From Shimwellia blattae DSM 4481 = NBRC 105725 (GTDB lineage Bacteria; Pseudomonadota; Gammaproteobacteria; Enterobacterales; Enterobacteriaceae): 64,000 nucleotides of DNA. Made by a program: the position numbers and the translations under genes. The notes beneath the pieces were generated by a model that made no database searches, had not been told where the DNA came from, and worked only from the letters and a program-made list of their open reading frames with translations. Below, piece by piece: positions 1 to 9,300 of this stretch. The number at the start of each line of letters is the position of its first letter. The first letter of the stretch is position 1. Location of the stretch: assembly GCF_000262305.1 (NCBI RefSeq), contig NC_017910.1, positions 3,658,001-3,722,000 of the forward strand, read 5' to 3'.

Positions 1-1
1 A

Positions 2-442
2 TTCTGCCTGTCTCAGGAGCGGATGCGCTTCCCGGAAAAAGGCGCGCTGTACTCCATTAACGAAGGTAACTACATCAAATTCCCGCGCGGTGTGAAAAAG
101 TACATTAAATTCTGCCAGGAAGAAGATCAGTCTACCGCCCGTCCGTACACCTCACGCTATATTGGCTCTCTGGTCGCGGATTTCCACCGCAACCTGCTCA
201 AAGGCGGGATTTACCTGTACCCAAGCACAGCCAGCCACCCGGAAGGGAAACTGCGCCTGCTGTACGAATGCAACCCGATGGCGTTCCTCGCAGAGCAGGC
301 CGGCGGTAAAGCCAGCGATGGCCGTGAGCGCATTCTGGATATCATCCCCAGCGCCCTGCATCAGCGCCGCCCGTTCTTTGTGGGCAATAACCATATGGTT
401 GATGATGTGGAACGCTTTATCAGCGAAAACCCGGACAACTGA
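2..442 (+). CDS. fbp: Fructose-1,6-bisphosphatase class I, C-terminal part
   Basis: This is a gene cut by the window edge; about 146 of the usual 332 residues are present and the frame is open from base 2. The enzyme hydrolyses fructose 1,6-bisphosphate to fructose 6-phosphate in gluconeogenesis, in the cytoplasm. The visible part carries the strongly conserved stretches YSINEGNYIKF, RYIGSLVADFHRNLLKGGI and LYECNPMAFLAEQAGGKA, which belong to the substrate and metal binding half of class I FBPases. It converges on the yjfF end of the galactofuranose importer operon, as in E. coli. Identity is by close recall of the E. coli protein. Confidence 0.97.
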   Translation, partial: FCLSQERMRFPEKGALYSINEGNYIKFPRGVKKYIKFCQEEDQSTARPYTSRYIGSLVADFHRNLLKGGIYLYPSTASHPEGKLRLLYECNPMAFLAEQAGGKASDGRERILDIIPSALHQRRPFFVGNNHMVDDVERFISENPDN

Positions 443-488
443 TCGCCGGACCTTCGCAACCCGGGGCGCTACGGCGCCCCGTTTATTT

Positions 489-1472
489 TCAGCTCACCCG
501 GCGCACCGGCGCATTCTGCCGCCTCTCCCACAGCACCATCAGCCCCCGTTGCAGGGCGATAAAAACAAACAGCAAAATCCCGATGGCGATTTTGGTCCAC
601 CAGGAGCTGAGCGTACCGTCAAAATTAATATAGGTCTGGATAAGCCCCTGAATAGCCACCCCAAACAGGGCCCCCAGTACCGTTCCGACCCCGCCGCTCA
701 GCAGCGTGCCGCCAATCACGACCGAGGCAATCGCATCCAGCTCAACCCCTACCCCGGCCAGGGCATAACCGGCGGAGGTGTAAATTGAAAAGACGATCCC
801 CGCCAGGGTCGCAAGCCCGGTAGACAGCATATAAATACGCACGGTGGTGCTGCGGGTGGAGATGCCCATCAGCGCCGCAGAAACCCCGTTGCCGCCCATG
901 GCGTAGACCTGGTTGCCAAACCGGGTCCGGTGGGCCACCAGCATTCCGCCCGCCACCACCAGCAGCATCAGCAGCCCGATGGCGCTCAGCCGCCCGCCCC
1001 CCGGGATGCGCCACGCCAGCCCCGACAGGGCGGTATAAACCGGGTGGTCGATAGGCAGTGAGGCTTCCGACACCAGATAGCTGGCCCCGCGCAGGAAAAA
1101 CATACCCGCCAGAGTCACAATAAACGCCGGGATCTTCATGGCATCAATGATAAGCCCCATAAACGCGCCGAATGCGCAACCCATCACCAGTACCAGCGGG
1201 AACGCCACCAGCGGCGACAGCCCCCACAGGCCAATGGCTTTGGCCAGAAAAACCCCGGTAAACGCAATCACAGAGCCGACGGAGAGATCAATCCCGCCGG
1301 AGAGGATAACAAACGTCATCCCCACGGCCACGATCCCCAAAAAAGCGTTGTCGGTCAGAATGTTGCAAATCACCCGCGTTGAGGCAAACCCGGGGAACCG
1401 GGTCAGGCAATACAGGTAGCCCAGCACAAAGACCGCCAGCGTTATCATCAGCGGCAGGTTACGTTTGATCAT
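489..1472 (-). CDS. yjfF: Galactofuranose ABC transporter permease YjfF
   Basis: Inner-membrane permease of 327 residues, almost entirely hydrophobic, of the ribose/galactose type (BPD_transp_2 family). The motif GIDLSVGSVIAF near residues 60-72 is the typical second-helix signature of RbsC-like permeases. In E. coli it pairs with YtfT to form the channel of the YtfQRT-YjfF importer for galactofuranose. Its ATG lies inside the 3' end of ytfT (14-base overlap), so translation is probably coupled. It is the last gene of the operon and converges with fbp. Confidence 0.95.
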   Translation of the reverse strand: MIKRNLPLMITLAVFVLGYLYCLTRFPGFASTRVICNILTDNAFLGIVAVGMTFVILSGGIDLSVGSVIAFTGVFLAKAIGLWGLSPLVAFPLVLVMGCAFGAFMGLIIDAMKIPAFIVTLAGMFFLRGASYLVSEASLPIDHPVYTALSGLAWRIPGGGRLSAIGLLMLLVVAGGMLVAHRTRFGNQVYAMGGNGVSAALMGISTRSTTVRIYMLSTGLATLAGIVFSIYTSAGYALAGVGVELDAIASVVIGGTLLSGGVGTVLGALFGVAIQGLIQTYINFDGTLSSWWTKIAIGILLFVFIALQRGLMVLWERRQNAPVRRVS

Positions 1473-2481
1473 GGCGGCGCACCTTCTTCAGTAGATCAAT
1501 AAAGCGCGGCGACTGGACCACCAGCACCAGCAGCACCACCACCGCTTTCACCACCTGGTTCAGCTCCGGCGGGAAGCCGGACAACAAAATACCGGTGTTC
1601 ATCCCCTGGATAATCAGCGCCCCCACCACCGACAGCGCCATATTAAACCGCCCGCCCATCAGCGAGCCGCCGCCAATCACCACCGCAAGGATGGCGTCCA
1701 GCTCCAGCCACAGCCCGGCGTTATTGGCATCCGCCCCGCGAATATCCGCCGCGACAATCACCCCGGCAATAGCGGCACAGAGCCCGCTCAGCACATAGGT
1801 GAGCATCACCACCAGACGGGTGCTGACCCCGGCATTTTTCGCCGCCCGTTTATTGATGCCCACCGCCTCAATAAACAGCCCGAGGGCAGTTTTACGGATA
1901 AACAGCCAGCACAACACCAGCGTGACCAGCGCCACGATAACCGGGGTGGGAAACCACAGCAGGGAGCCGCTGCCAAGCCAGGCCAGCGCCGGGGAGTCAA
2001 AGGTGACGATCTGCCCGGCGGTAATAAGCTGTGCGACCCCGCGCCCGGCGACCATCAGGATCAGGGTGGCGACAAAGGGCTGAATATTCAGCACCGCCAC
2101 CAGAATGCCGTTCCACAGCCCGGCAATCACCCCCGCCCCCAGTGCCGCCAGCAGGACCACAGCCAGGCTATTGCCCTGCACCGTCAGGGTCGCGGCCGTC
2201 GCCCCGGCAATGGCCATCACCGCCCCCACAGAGAGATCAATACCGCCGGTGGCGATGACCAGCGTCATCCCCATCGCCAGTAGTGCCACCGGGGCGGCCC
2301 GGTTAAGAATGTCTATCGGGCTGCCAAACAGGCGACCATCCTGAACGACTATCTGGAAAAAATGGCTGGAGACCAGGCCATCTGCCAGCAATACCAGGGC
2401 CAGAGCCGCGATTTGCGCAAGCCCCCGGGGCCAGCGCCCGGGGCGTTTGCCCGGCGGGGATCCAGAGACAGAGTTCGACAT
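1459..2481 (-). CDS. ytfT: Galactofuranose ABC transporter permease YtfT
   Basis: Second inner-membrane permease of the galactofuranose importer, 340 residues against 341 in E. coli. It has the same fold as YjfF, with the family motif GIDLSVGAVMAIAG. I chose the ATG at 2481 (protein begins MSNSVSGS) because AGGAGG lies 8 bases upstream; an in-frame start at 2511 would overlap the end of ytfR. The gene follows ytfR after 13 bases and overlaps yjfF by 14. Confidence 0.95.
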   Translation of the reverse strand: MSNSVSGSPPGKRPGRWPRGLAQIAALALVLLADGLVSSHFFQIVVQDGRLFGSPIDILNRAAPVALLAMGMTLVIATGGIDLSVGAVMAIAGATAATLTVQGNSLAVVLLAALGAGVIAGLWNGILVAVLNIQPFVATLILMVAGRGVAQLITAGQIVTFDSPALAWLGSGSLLWFPTPVIVALVTLVLCWLFIRKTALGLFIEAVGINKRAAKNAGVSTRLVVMLTYVLSGLCAAIAGVIVAADIRGADANNAGLWLELDAILAVVIGGGSLMGGRFNMALSVVGALIIQGMNTGILLSGFPPELNQVVKAVVVLLVLVVQSPRFIDLLKKVRRHDQT

Positions 2482-2494
2482 CACAGGATCCTCC

Positions 2495-3997
2495 TCATGC
2501 CGCAATGGCATTCATAATGGCGCTGACCGACAAGGCTTCCGGCGGGATCTCCGCCACCTGTTGCCGATCGCGCATAATCAGCACCCGATCCGCATAGCCC
2601 ACCAGCTCCTCCAGCTCAGAGGAGATAACCAGCAGCGCCAGGCCATCCGCACACAGGGTTTCAATCAGGCGGATAATCTCCGCGTGGGCCCCCACATCAA
2701 TGCCCCGGGTCGGCTCGTCGAGGATCAGAAACCGTGGCCGGGTCAGCAGCCAGCGGGAAAGCAGGACTTTTTGCTGGTTACCGCCGGAAAGGTACTCCAC
2801 CGGCTGCTCCGGGCCCGGTGTGCGGATCCCCAGCTGGCGGATAAACCGTTCGGCGATGTGATCCTGCTCCCGGCGCGGGATCGGCCGCAGCCAGCCGCGC
2901 TGAGCCTGGAGCGCCAGAATAATATTCTCCCGCACTGAGGCCGCCGCAATGATCCCGTCTGTTTTGCGATCTTCCGGGCAAAAGCCGATCCCGAGACAGG
3001 AGGCCTGGTGCGGTGAGCGGATCGTCTGCGGTTTGCCTTTGATAAGGATCCGGCCGCTGTCTGCGGGCGTTATCCCGAACATCACTTCTGCCGTCTCGGT
3101 GCGCCCGGAACCCAGTAACCCGGCAAGGCCCACGATCTCCCCGGGGCGCACAGACAGCGAAAACGGCGCAATCACCCCTTTTTTGCCCACCCCCTCAAAT
3201 GCCGCCACCGGTGTATCGCTAAGCAGGGTGCGCCCGGCCCGCTGTAGGGCGTTGCGGTCCAGCTCCCGGCCAAGCATCATTTTTACCAGCTCAATCTGTG
3301 CCAGGCTGCGGGTCTCACGCACCCCCACCAGCGCCCCATTGCGCAGTACGGTGATCCTGTCCGTCACCTGGTAGACCTGATCCAGAAAGTGGGTGACAAA
3401 GATGAGGCTTATCCCGCGATCGCGCAGCTGGCGCATCAGGGTAAACAGCATCTCCACTTCCCGGGTATCCAGGCTTGCGGTGGGCTCATCAAGAATCAGC
3501 ACCTTCGCAGATAAATCTATCGCCCGGCAGATAGCCACAATCTGCTGCATGGCAACAGAATAGCGGTTCAGCGGCTCCCGGACATCAAGATCAAACCCGC
3601 AGCTGCGCATCAGTTCACGGGCACGGCGCACCATTTCCCGGCGCTGCACCAGTCCCCAGCGCCGGGGCTCACGCCCGATAAACAAATTATCCGCCACGGA
3701 CATGTTGGGCAGCAGGTTCACCTCCTGGTATACGGTGCCGATACCCAGCCGCTGGGCATCGGCGGTGCCGGACGGGGAGATGCGCGCGCCGTCCAGCCAG
3801 ATGGTACCGCCATCACTCGGGTATACGCCGGTCAGCGTTTTGATAAGGGTGGATTTCCCGGCCCCGTTCTCCCCCAGCAGGGCCATGATCTCGCCGCGAC
3901 GCAGGCTGAAATCAACGCCATTTAGCGCCCTGACCCCGGGAAAATGTTTGCTCAGCCCTTCCGTGCGCAGGATCTCCTGGTGATGTGCTGTCGCCAT
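2495..3997 (-). CDS. ytfR: Galactofuranose ABC transporter ATP-binding protein YtfR
   Basis: Cytoplasmic ATPase of 500 residues, the same length as in E. coli, with two tandem nucleotide-binding domains as in RbsA/MglA. Domain 1 has Walker A GENGAGKST at residues 42-50, a degenerate signature (YSVAMQQ near 146-152) and Walker B VLILDEPTAS near 166-175. Domain 2 has a degenerate P-loop (GLLGSGRTE) but a good signature, LSGGNQQK, and Walker B FLILDEPTRG. This one-competent-site-per-composite pattern is normal for sugar importers of this class. It lies between ytfQ and ytfT in one operon. Confidence 0.96.
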   Translation of the reverse strand: MATAHHQEILRTEGLSKHFPGVRALNGVDFSLRRGEIMALLGENGAGKSTLIKTLTGVYPSDGGTIWLDGARISPSGTADAQRLGIGTVYQEVNLLPNMSVADNLFIGREPRRWGLVQRREMVRRARELMRSCGFDLDVREPLNRYSVAMQQIVAICRAIDLSAKVLILDEPTASLDTREVEMLFTLMRQLRDRGISLIFVTHFLDQVYQVTDRITVLRNGALVGVRETRSLAQIELVKMMLGRELDRNALQRAGRTLLSDTPVAAFEGVGKKGVIAPFSLSVRPGEIVGLAGLLGSGRTETAEVMFGITPADSGRILIKGKPQTIRSPHQASCLGIGFCPEDRKTDGIIAAASVRENIILALQAQRGWLRPIPRREQDHIAERFIRQLGIRTPGPEQPVEYLSGGNQQKVLLSRWLLTRPRFLILDEPTRGIDVGAHAEIIRLIETLCADGLALLVISSELEELVGYADRVLIMRDRQQVAEIPPEALSVSAIMNAIAA

Positions 3998-4050
3998 AAG
4001 GCCCCCAGATAAGGCCGCCGGAAACCCTTACCGGCGGCAAAGAATCACGC

Positions 4051-5007
4051 TCAGTACCCCATACTTTTCTTTTTCTCCAGCTCTTCGCTGGCGGTATCCG
4101 GCAGGTACAGGGTGGATTTTGTGAGGGTTAATTTCGCCGGCAAGGTGCCGTCTTTTTTGTATTTCTCCAGGGCGTCGAAGGCCGGGCCCGCCATATTCGG
4201 CGTCAGCTCTACGCTGGCATTTGCCTCCCCGGCGATCATCGCTTTGTAGATATCCGGTACGCCGTCAATCGAGCCGGTCAGAATATCCGTGCCGGGCTTC
4301 AGCCCCGCCTCTTTAATGGCCTGAATCGCCCCGATGGCCATATCGTCGTTATGGGCGTAAACCATGCAGATGTTTTTGCCGTTGTTTTCCGCTTTGATGA
4401 AGCTCTCCATCACCTCTTTGCCTTTGCTGCGGGTGAAGTCCCCGGACTGGGAGCGGATAATTTTAATGTTGGATGCTTTGGCTATTGCCCGGGCAAAGCC
4501 TTTCTTACGGTCAATGGCCACACTGGCCCCCACCGTGCCCTGTAGCTCAACCACATTGCAGGGTTTGCCGTTCAGGGTTTTGATTAGCCAGTCGCCAATG
4601 AGCTGACCTTCGAGGACGTTATTGGCGGTCACGGTGGTCATATAGAGGGATTTGTCTTTCACATCAATGGAGCGGTCCAGCAGCAGTACCGGGATGCTGG
4701 CCTCTTTCGCCTCTTCCAGGACCGGCTCCCAGCCGGTAGCCACCACCGGCGCAATAAAGATGGCGTCTACCCCCTGGGCGATAAACGAACGCACCGCTTT
4801 GATCTGGTTTTCCTGTTTTTGCTGGCCGTCTGCCACTTTAAGGGTGATGCCCCGTTTCTGAGCTTCACTTTTCGCCACCGACGTTTCGGCAGCGCGCCAG
4901 CCGGATTCCGATCCCACCTGGGAAAATCCCACCGTCAGCGGGGCGGCACTGGCCACTGACGACATGGCCGTACAAACTGCGGTAACAAGAAGTAAGCGCT
5001 TCCACAT
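4051..5007 (-). CDS. ytfQ: Galactofuranose-binding periplasmic protein YtfQ
   Basis: Periplasmic solute-binding protein of the LacI/RbsB-like type (Peripla_BP_4), 318 residues as in E. coli. The first 22 residues form a signal peptide ending VASAA. In E. coli the protein binds galactofuranose and galactopyranose and feeds YtfR/YtfT/YjfF. First gene of the four-gene minus-strand operon. Two sequences resembling the GalR/GalS operator flank its promoter, one over its first codons (4990-5005) and one at 5230-5245, which suggests galactose-responsive repression. Confidence 0.96.
   Translation of the reverse strand: MWKRLLLVTAVCTAMSSVASAAPLTVGFSQVGSESGWRAAETSVAKSEAQKRGITLKVADGQQKQENQIKAVRSFIAQGVDAIFIAPVVATGWEPVLEEAKEASIPVLLLDRSIDVKDKSLYMTTVTANNVLEGQLIGDWLIKTLNGKPCNVVELQGTVGASVAIDRKKGFARAIAKASNIKIIRSQSGDFTRSKGKEVMESFIKAENNGKNICMVYAHNDDMAIGAIQAIKEAGLKPGTDILTGSIDGVPDIYKAMIAGEANASVELTPNMAGPAFDALEKYKKDGTLPAKLTLTKSTLYLPDTASEELEKKKSMGY
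4990..5005 (-). promoter_or_regulatory. Candidate internal GalR/GalS-type operator at the ytfQ start
   Basis: AAGTAAGCGCTTCCAC agrees with the GalR/GalS consensus GTGKAANCGNTTNCAC at every position except the first two. It covers the first codons of ytfQ, a position analogous to the internal operator inside galE. Its centre is 240 bp from that of the second site at 5230-5245. Other LacI-family regulators share the AANCGNTT core, so the exact repressor is an inference. Confidence 0.5.
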
Positions 5008-5057
5008 AAACGTATCCTCGTCAGGTTAGTATTGGTCATATTTGCACCGTCCGGGAA

Positions 5058-5099
5058 ACTATAGACAACCGCTGCTGTAACAGAATGCGTTACATCACA
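5058..5099 (-). promoter_or_regulatory. Probable ytfQ promoter with a weak CRP half-site
   Basis: Read on the minus strand, a TATAGT hexamer (5063-5058) can serve as the -10 element. A TGTGA half-site (5099-5095) is centred about 40 bases upstream of the implied start, the class II CRP position. The second CRP half is poor. No good -35 hexamer is visible, which fits an activator-dependent promoter. Confidence 0.35.
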
Positions 5100-5229
5100 T
5101 ATTCAAAAAGTAGCGATAATGTTACTAAAATTCCCCCATCATACCCGGCCGCAGAGCCGCACCGGCACGGCCCGCCGGGGATGGACAAACGGGCTGTTTT
5201 TTATGGAGATTTCAGGTAATAGCCTGTGG

Positions 5230-5245
5230 ATGTAATCGCTTCCAC
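5230..5245 (-). promoter_or_regulatory. Candidate upstream GalR/GalS-type operator
   Basis: ATGTAATCGCTTCCAC matches the GalR/GalS consensus at all positions but the first. It lies in the 399-bp gap between ytfQ and ppa, about 175 bp upstream of the proposed ytfQ -10 element. With the site at 4990-5005 it would allow a repression loop like that of the gal operon. Confidence 0.6.
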
Positions 5246-5362
5246 ATTTTTATATAAAATACGCCTGGAGATATGGATTTTCAGGCTACGCGACAACCGG
5301 CTGACACCGGTACTGACGCGGCCTGAAGCGAAAACAGGCAAAGACATTCCGACGCAGTTAGC

Positions 5363-5368
5363 TATAAT
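5363..5368 (+). promoter_or_regulatory. Probable ppa -10 element
   Basis: A perfect TATAAT hexamer ends 38 bases upstream of the ppa ATG. No convincing TTGACA lies 16-18 bases before it, so the call rests on the hexamer and its position. Confidence 0.4.
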
Positions 5369-5406
5369 AGCCGCCACTTGTTTGCATTTAGTTAAAGGAA
5401 ACAGAC

Positions 5407-5934
5407 ATGAGCTTACTCAACGTACCAGCCGGTAAAGATCTGCCGGAAGATATCTACGTCGTCATCGAGATCCCGGCCAATGCCGATCCTATCAAATATG
5501 AAGTGGATAAAGAGAGCGGCGCGCTGTTTGTAGACCGTTTCATGTCCACCGCCATGTTCTATCCGTGCAACTATGGCTATATCAACCACACCCTCTCTCT
5601 GGACGGTGATCCGGTTGATGTGCTGGTCCCGACCCCGTACCCGCTGCAGCCGGGCTCCGTGGTGCGTTGCCGCCCGGTTGGCGTGCTGAAAATGACCGAC
5701 GAATCCGGTGAAGATGCGAAAGTTGTCGCGGTGCCGCACACCAAACTCAGCAAAGAATATGACCATATCAAAGATGTGAGCGACCTGCCGGAACTGCTGA
5801 AAGCGCAGATCGGCCACTTCTTTGAGCACTACAAAGATCTGGAAAAAGGCAAATGGGTTAAAGTTGAAGGCTGGGCAGATGCCGAAGCCGCTAAAGCTGA
5901 GATCGTTGCCTCTTTCGAACGCGCTAAGAAGTAA
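5407..5934 (+). CDS. ppa: Inorganic pyrophosphatase
   Basis: Cytoplasmic family I pyrophosphatase, 175 residues (E. coli 176). It hydrolyses pyrophosphate to two phosphates and so drives biosynthetic reactions. The metal-binding signature DGDPVDVLV is at residues 66-74, with its three essential aspartates at 66, 68 and 71. The ATG follows AAAGGAAAC at good spacing. It is a single-gene unit: its own -10 element lies upstream and a strong terminator follows 20 bases after the stop. Confidence 0.98.
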   Translation: MSLLNVPAGKDLPEDIYVVIEIPANADPIKYEVDKESGALFVDRFMSTAMFYPCNYGYINHTLSLDGDPVDVLVPTPYPLQPGSVVRCRPVGVLKMTDESGEDAKVVAVPHTKLSKEYDHIKDVSDLPELLKAQIGHFFEHYKDLEKGKWVKVEGWADAEAAKAEIVASFERAKK

Positions 5935-5954
5935 TTTCCCGGCGTCTCAGAACA

Positions 5955-5985
5955 AAAAACCCTGCCACTGCGGCAGGGTTTTTTT
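5955..5985 (+). terminator. ppa intrinsic terminator
   Basis: AAACCCTGCC pairs with GGCAGGGTTT around a 5-base loop, followed by a run of T. The A-rich left arm makes it potentially active for the convergent ytfP-end transcript too. Confidence 0.9.
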
Positions 5986-6014
5986 ATTTATCACAGACAA
6001 TCCCGACCGACCGG

Positions 6015-6362
6015 TCAGAGATACTGTTCCCGATCCAGCCAGTCGCCGCTTTCAATACGCGTCAGCCCTTCGACCGACCGCTCATAGACGTACATCCACG
6101 CGCTGCCGTAAGGAGTCTGGATCAGATGGCGAGAATACTCGCCAGCCGTGGTACGCAACGCATCCAGCTCGGACAAGGTGGCGGCGTCAACCCGGTATAC
6201 CTCACCGGTCACAACACCGTCACCCGGCACGGCGCCAGGGTAATGGCCAATGGAGTACAGCACATAATTCTCAACACTGTGCGCGCCCAGAAGCAGGGCG
6301 TTTGTCATCCAGTGGCTGTTGCCTTGTTTGCGTCGTAAACTGCCGTAGACAAATATTCGCAT
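6015..6362 (-). CDS. ytfP: Gamma-glutamylcyclotransferase-like protein YtfP
   Basis: Small cytoplasmic protein of 115 residues of the GGCT/AIG2-like fold. The nucleotide-like loop YGSLR at residues 6-10 is the family hallmark. The true substrate in bacteria is not settled. It starts 2 bases after the tamB stop, so it is the third gene of the tamA-tamB-ytfP operon, the arrangement seen in E. coli. It converges with ppa. Confidence 0.93.
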   Translation of the reverse strand: MRIFVYGSLRRKQGNSHWMTNALLLGAHSVENYVLYSIGHYPGAVPGDGVVTGEVYRVDAATLSELDALRTTAGEYSRHLIQTPYGSAWMYVYERSVEGLTRIESGDWLDREQYL

Positions 6363-6364
6363 TG

Positions 6365-9300
6365 CTAAAACTCAAATCGATAGAGCAAATCAAGTGCCTG
6401 ATCAACACCAGACACCGCTTCCAGATACAGTTTAGGCATCAGCCGGTAACGCAGGGTGAGCGTTGCCAGAGAATCAAAGATACCCACGCCGTATTTCACC
6501 TGCAAACCCGGGAGTACGTAACCACTCACTACCACTTGTGAAGAGTCCCCCACACCCTGGGTATCCAGCGCCAGATTACTGATGCCGAACGTTTCCCCGA
6601 TTTTACCCACAACCTGACCACTTTGTGCAAGCCCCATACCGATAAGCATAGATGTCATGGCGGAGCTGTCACTCTGGCTGCTGTCCAGCCCCTGGCCGCG
6701 CAGCAGATAAGAGAGCGCCGCCTGCTGAGACATGGCCGGATCCGAGAAGACCTCCGCCTTCGGCTGATCGGCCGGGCCGGTCACCCGGATCCCTGCGGTT
6801 ACGTCGTCTTCGGTGGCATCCGGGTTACGGATGGCCTCAATATTCAGAATCGGCTGATCCGGCGGGCCGGAGAACAGCAGCTCACCTTTACGGACAATCA
6901 GATCCTGGCCGTAAGCATGGAAGCGGCCAGACGGAATATTAATCTGCCCGTTCAGGCCCAGCCCCTGCTGATCCTGCACCACTTTCAGGTCACCCGTCAG
7001 GCGGGCTTTCAGCCCGAAGGCTTCCAGGCGCACATTGTTACCGACGTGGATATTCAGGTTGCTGTTGATAGGGATCCCGGCACTCTGGGCTTTTTCCGGT
7101 TTCAGGTTTTTATCCAGCATCACCTCATCGCCGGAGACCCCCACCGCACTGGCTGGCACATCATGCACCACGATCCGCGCCCAGGGCACATCCACATTAC
7201 CATCCAGTAAAAACAGCTTCGGTGTCGCCTCAAACACCACATCCGGCGAGACATCCACCCGCACCATGGGCGGAATCGTCACCCGCACTTTGGTGCCTTT
7301 CGCCGCAATACGGGCGCGCCAGTTGTCCAGCTGGCTCCAGTCCGCGTTACCGCTCAGGTTGATATACCCCTGCTGCGTCACAATCTGGCCGTTAAGCACC
7401 GAGCTCATGCCGTTAAAACGCATGGCGACCTGGCTGCCGGACTGCATATCAAACGGCATAAAGTTACCGTCAATATCCAGCCCGGTGAGGCGCAGATCCC
7501 CGAACAGCTGGGGCCGCTCCACATTACCGCCAAGGGTCAGATTCGCGTTCAGCATCCCCTGGGCCTTCTCCCCCCGGGAGAAGACAGGGTTAATCATCGC
7601 CAGCGAGAAATTACGCATATTCACATTACCGGCCAGACCACGGCGGTTTTCCGGGTCCGAAACCTGGATATCGCCATCCAGCTGACCATTGTTGGTCAGG
7701 CGGACCAGCCAGCCCAGGCGTGCGCGGTTGTTTTTCAGCTCCGCGCTGAGGTTCAGGGTATCAAAGCCTATCGGCAGCGCCGCGCCGTTCACATCCTGGG
7801 TCACCTTCACGCCGCGCCCGTCCAGGCTAACGCTCCCCTGGGGCAGACCCGGCCCGGTGGTGTCCCACTTCACATCCGCTTTGCCGCTGAACACCCCGGC
7901 AGCCTGGGTCGTCTCGGGCATAAAGGTTTTCAGCATCGCCAGGTCAAAGCGGTTAAGGTTAATCGCCGCGTGGCCTTTTGCGCCTGCTTCAATCGTCTGC
8001 GGCACGCACAGCTCCGCATTGGGGTTTACCCAGCAATGGGGGCCAATGGCAACAGACTGTAATGCGTTACGGTAATCCAGGCTGACCGCCCCGCGCTGGG
8101 ACCAGGGGCCCACCGGGGTGGCGAAACGGGTGTTGGTCAACTGCCCGCGCCAGCGCTCTTCTTTACGGGAGAAGCTGCCGCTCAGATCCAGCTGGCCGGA
8201 AACCGGCTCCCCCTGGATACGCAGCGCCAGCTGGTGATGCTGCTCGTTGCCTTTGGCATCCAGCGCCACCAGGCCAATATTCACCCCTGGCTGGGCAATA
8301 CGCTCAACCCGCAGGTTAAGCGCCCCGGCGATTTGCTCGCTGGAGGTCACATCCCCTTTCAGTACCACACTGGAGACTGACAGCTCCTGCCAGCGCAGGT
8401 TGCTGGCCGTGACATCCGCCAGCAGCTGCGGCGCGTCAACGTTGCCGCGCACCTTGATAAGCCCTTTCGCGGTGCCGCCTAACCCCGGCAGCGCATTATT
8501 CAGGCCCGGCGCATCAATGGTGGCATCCAGGTTAAGTGCCTTAACCCCCAGCTCCCCTTTGATATCCGCCATATTCCGGCCCAGCGCCACATGCAGCCCG
8601 GGAATTTTCCACTGCATATAGCTGTTGCCCTTCGCCTGGCCTTCCACTTTCACGGCATTTTCTTTTACGTTACCGTGCAGCTGAATTTTCGGGATCTCCA
8701 TCTGCCAGCTGCCGCCGTACAGGCTGCCCCGGGTCTGGATAATCCCGTCCAGTTTTGAAGGCCACTGGGGGTATTGTTTCGCGGTGTTAATGCCATTCAG
8801 GCTCAGCTCGCCGCGCCAGCTAATGGCCTGCTGCCAGTCCAGCAGCGCCTGCAGATCCACATGGCCCTGCAGGGTAGCCAGGCTGAGCTTATCAAGGCTG
8901 AGCTGCCGGGCATTGCCTTTCCCGTTAAGGGTGATATCTGTTGCGGGGATCTGCTCCCCTTTTACCGCCCCGCGCACCGACAGCGTGTAGTCGGTGGCTT
9001 TACCGGTCAGTTTCAGCGCCAGATTATCGGCCTGGAACTGGCGGCTACCGGTCAGCGGCCAGTAGAGCTGCTTACTGAGCACTTCCAGATTCAGCGGCAG
9101 GCCCGGTGTGGCCAGCTCGGTGGTGGCGTGCAGCTGTACATCGACGGGTCCGGAGAGATTCACCCCCACTTTTAGCTTGTCGCGCAGGGCACCGGTCACC
9201 TGCATTTTGATCTTCTCGCCTTTTACTGCGTCCAGATTCAGGGCGCTGTTCAGGGTAATATCGACCGGCCAGTTATCGCGCAGCTCCGCCTTACCGGTGG

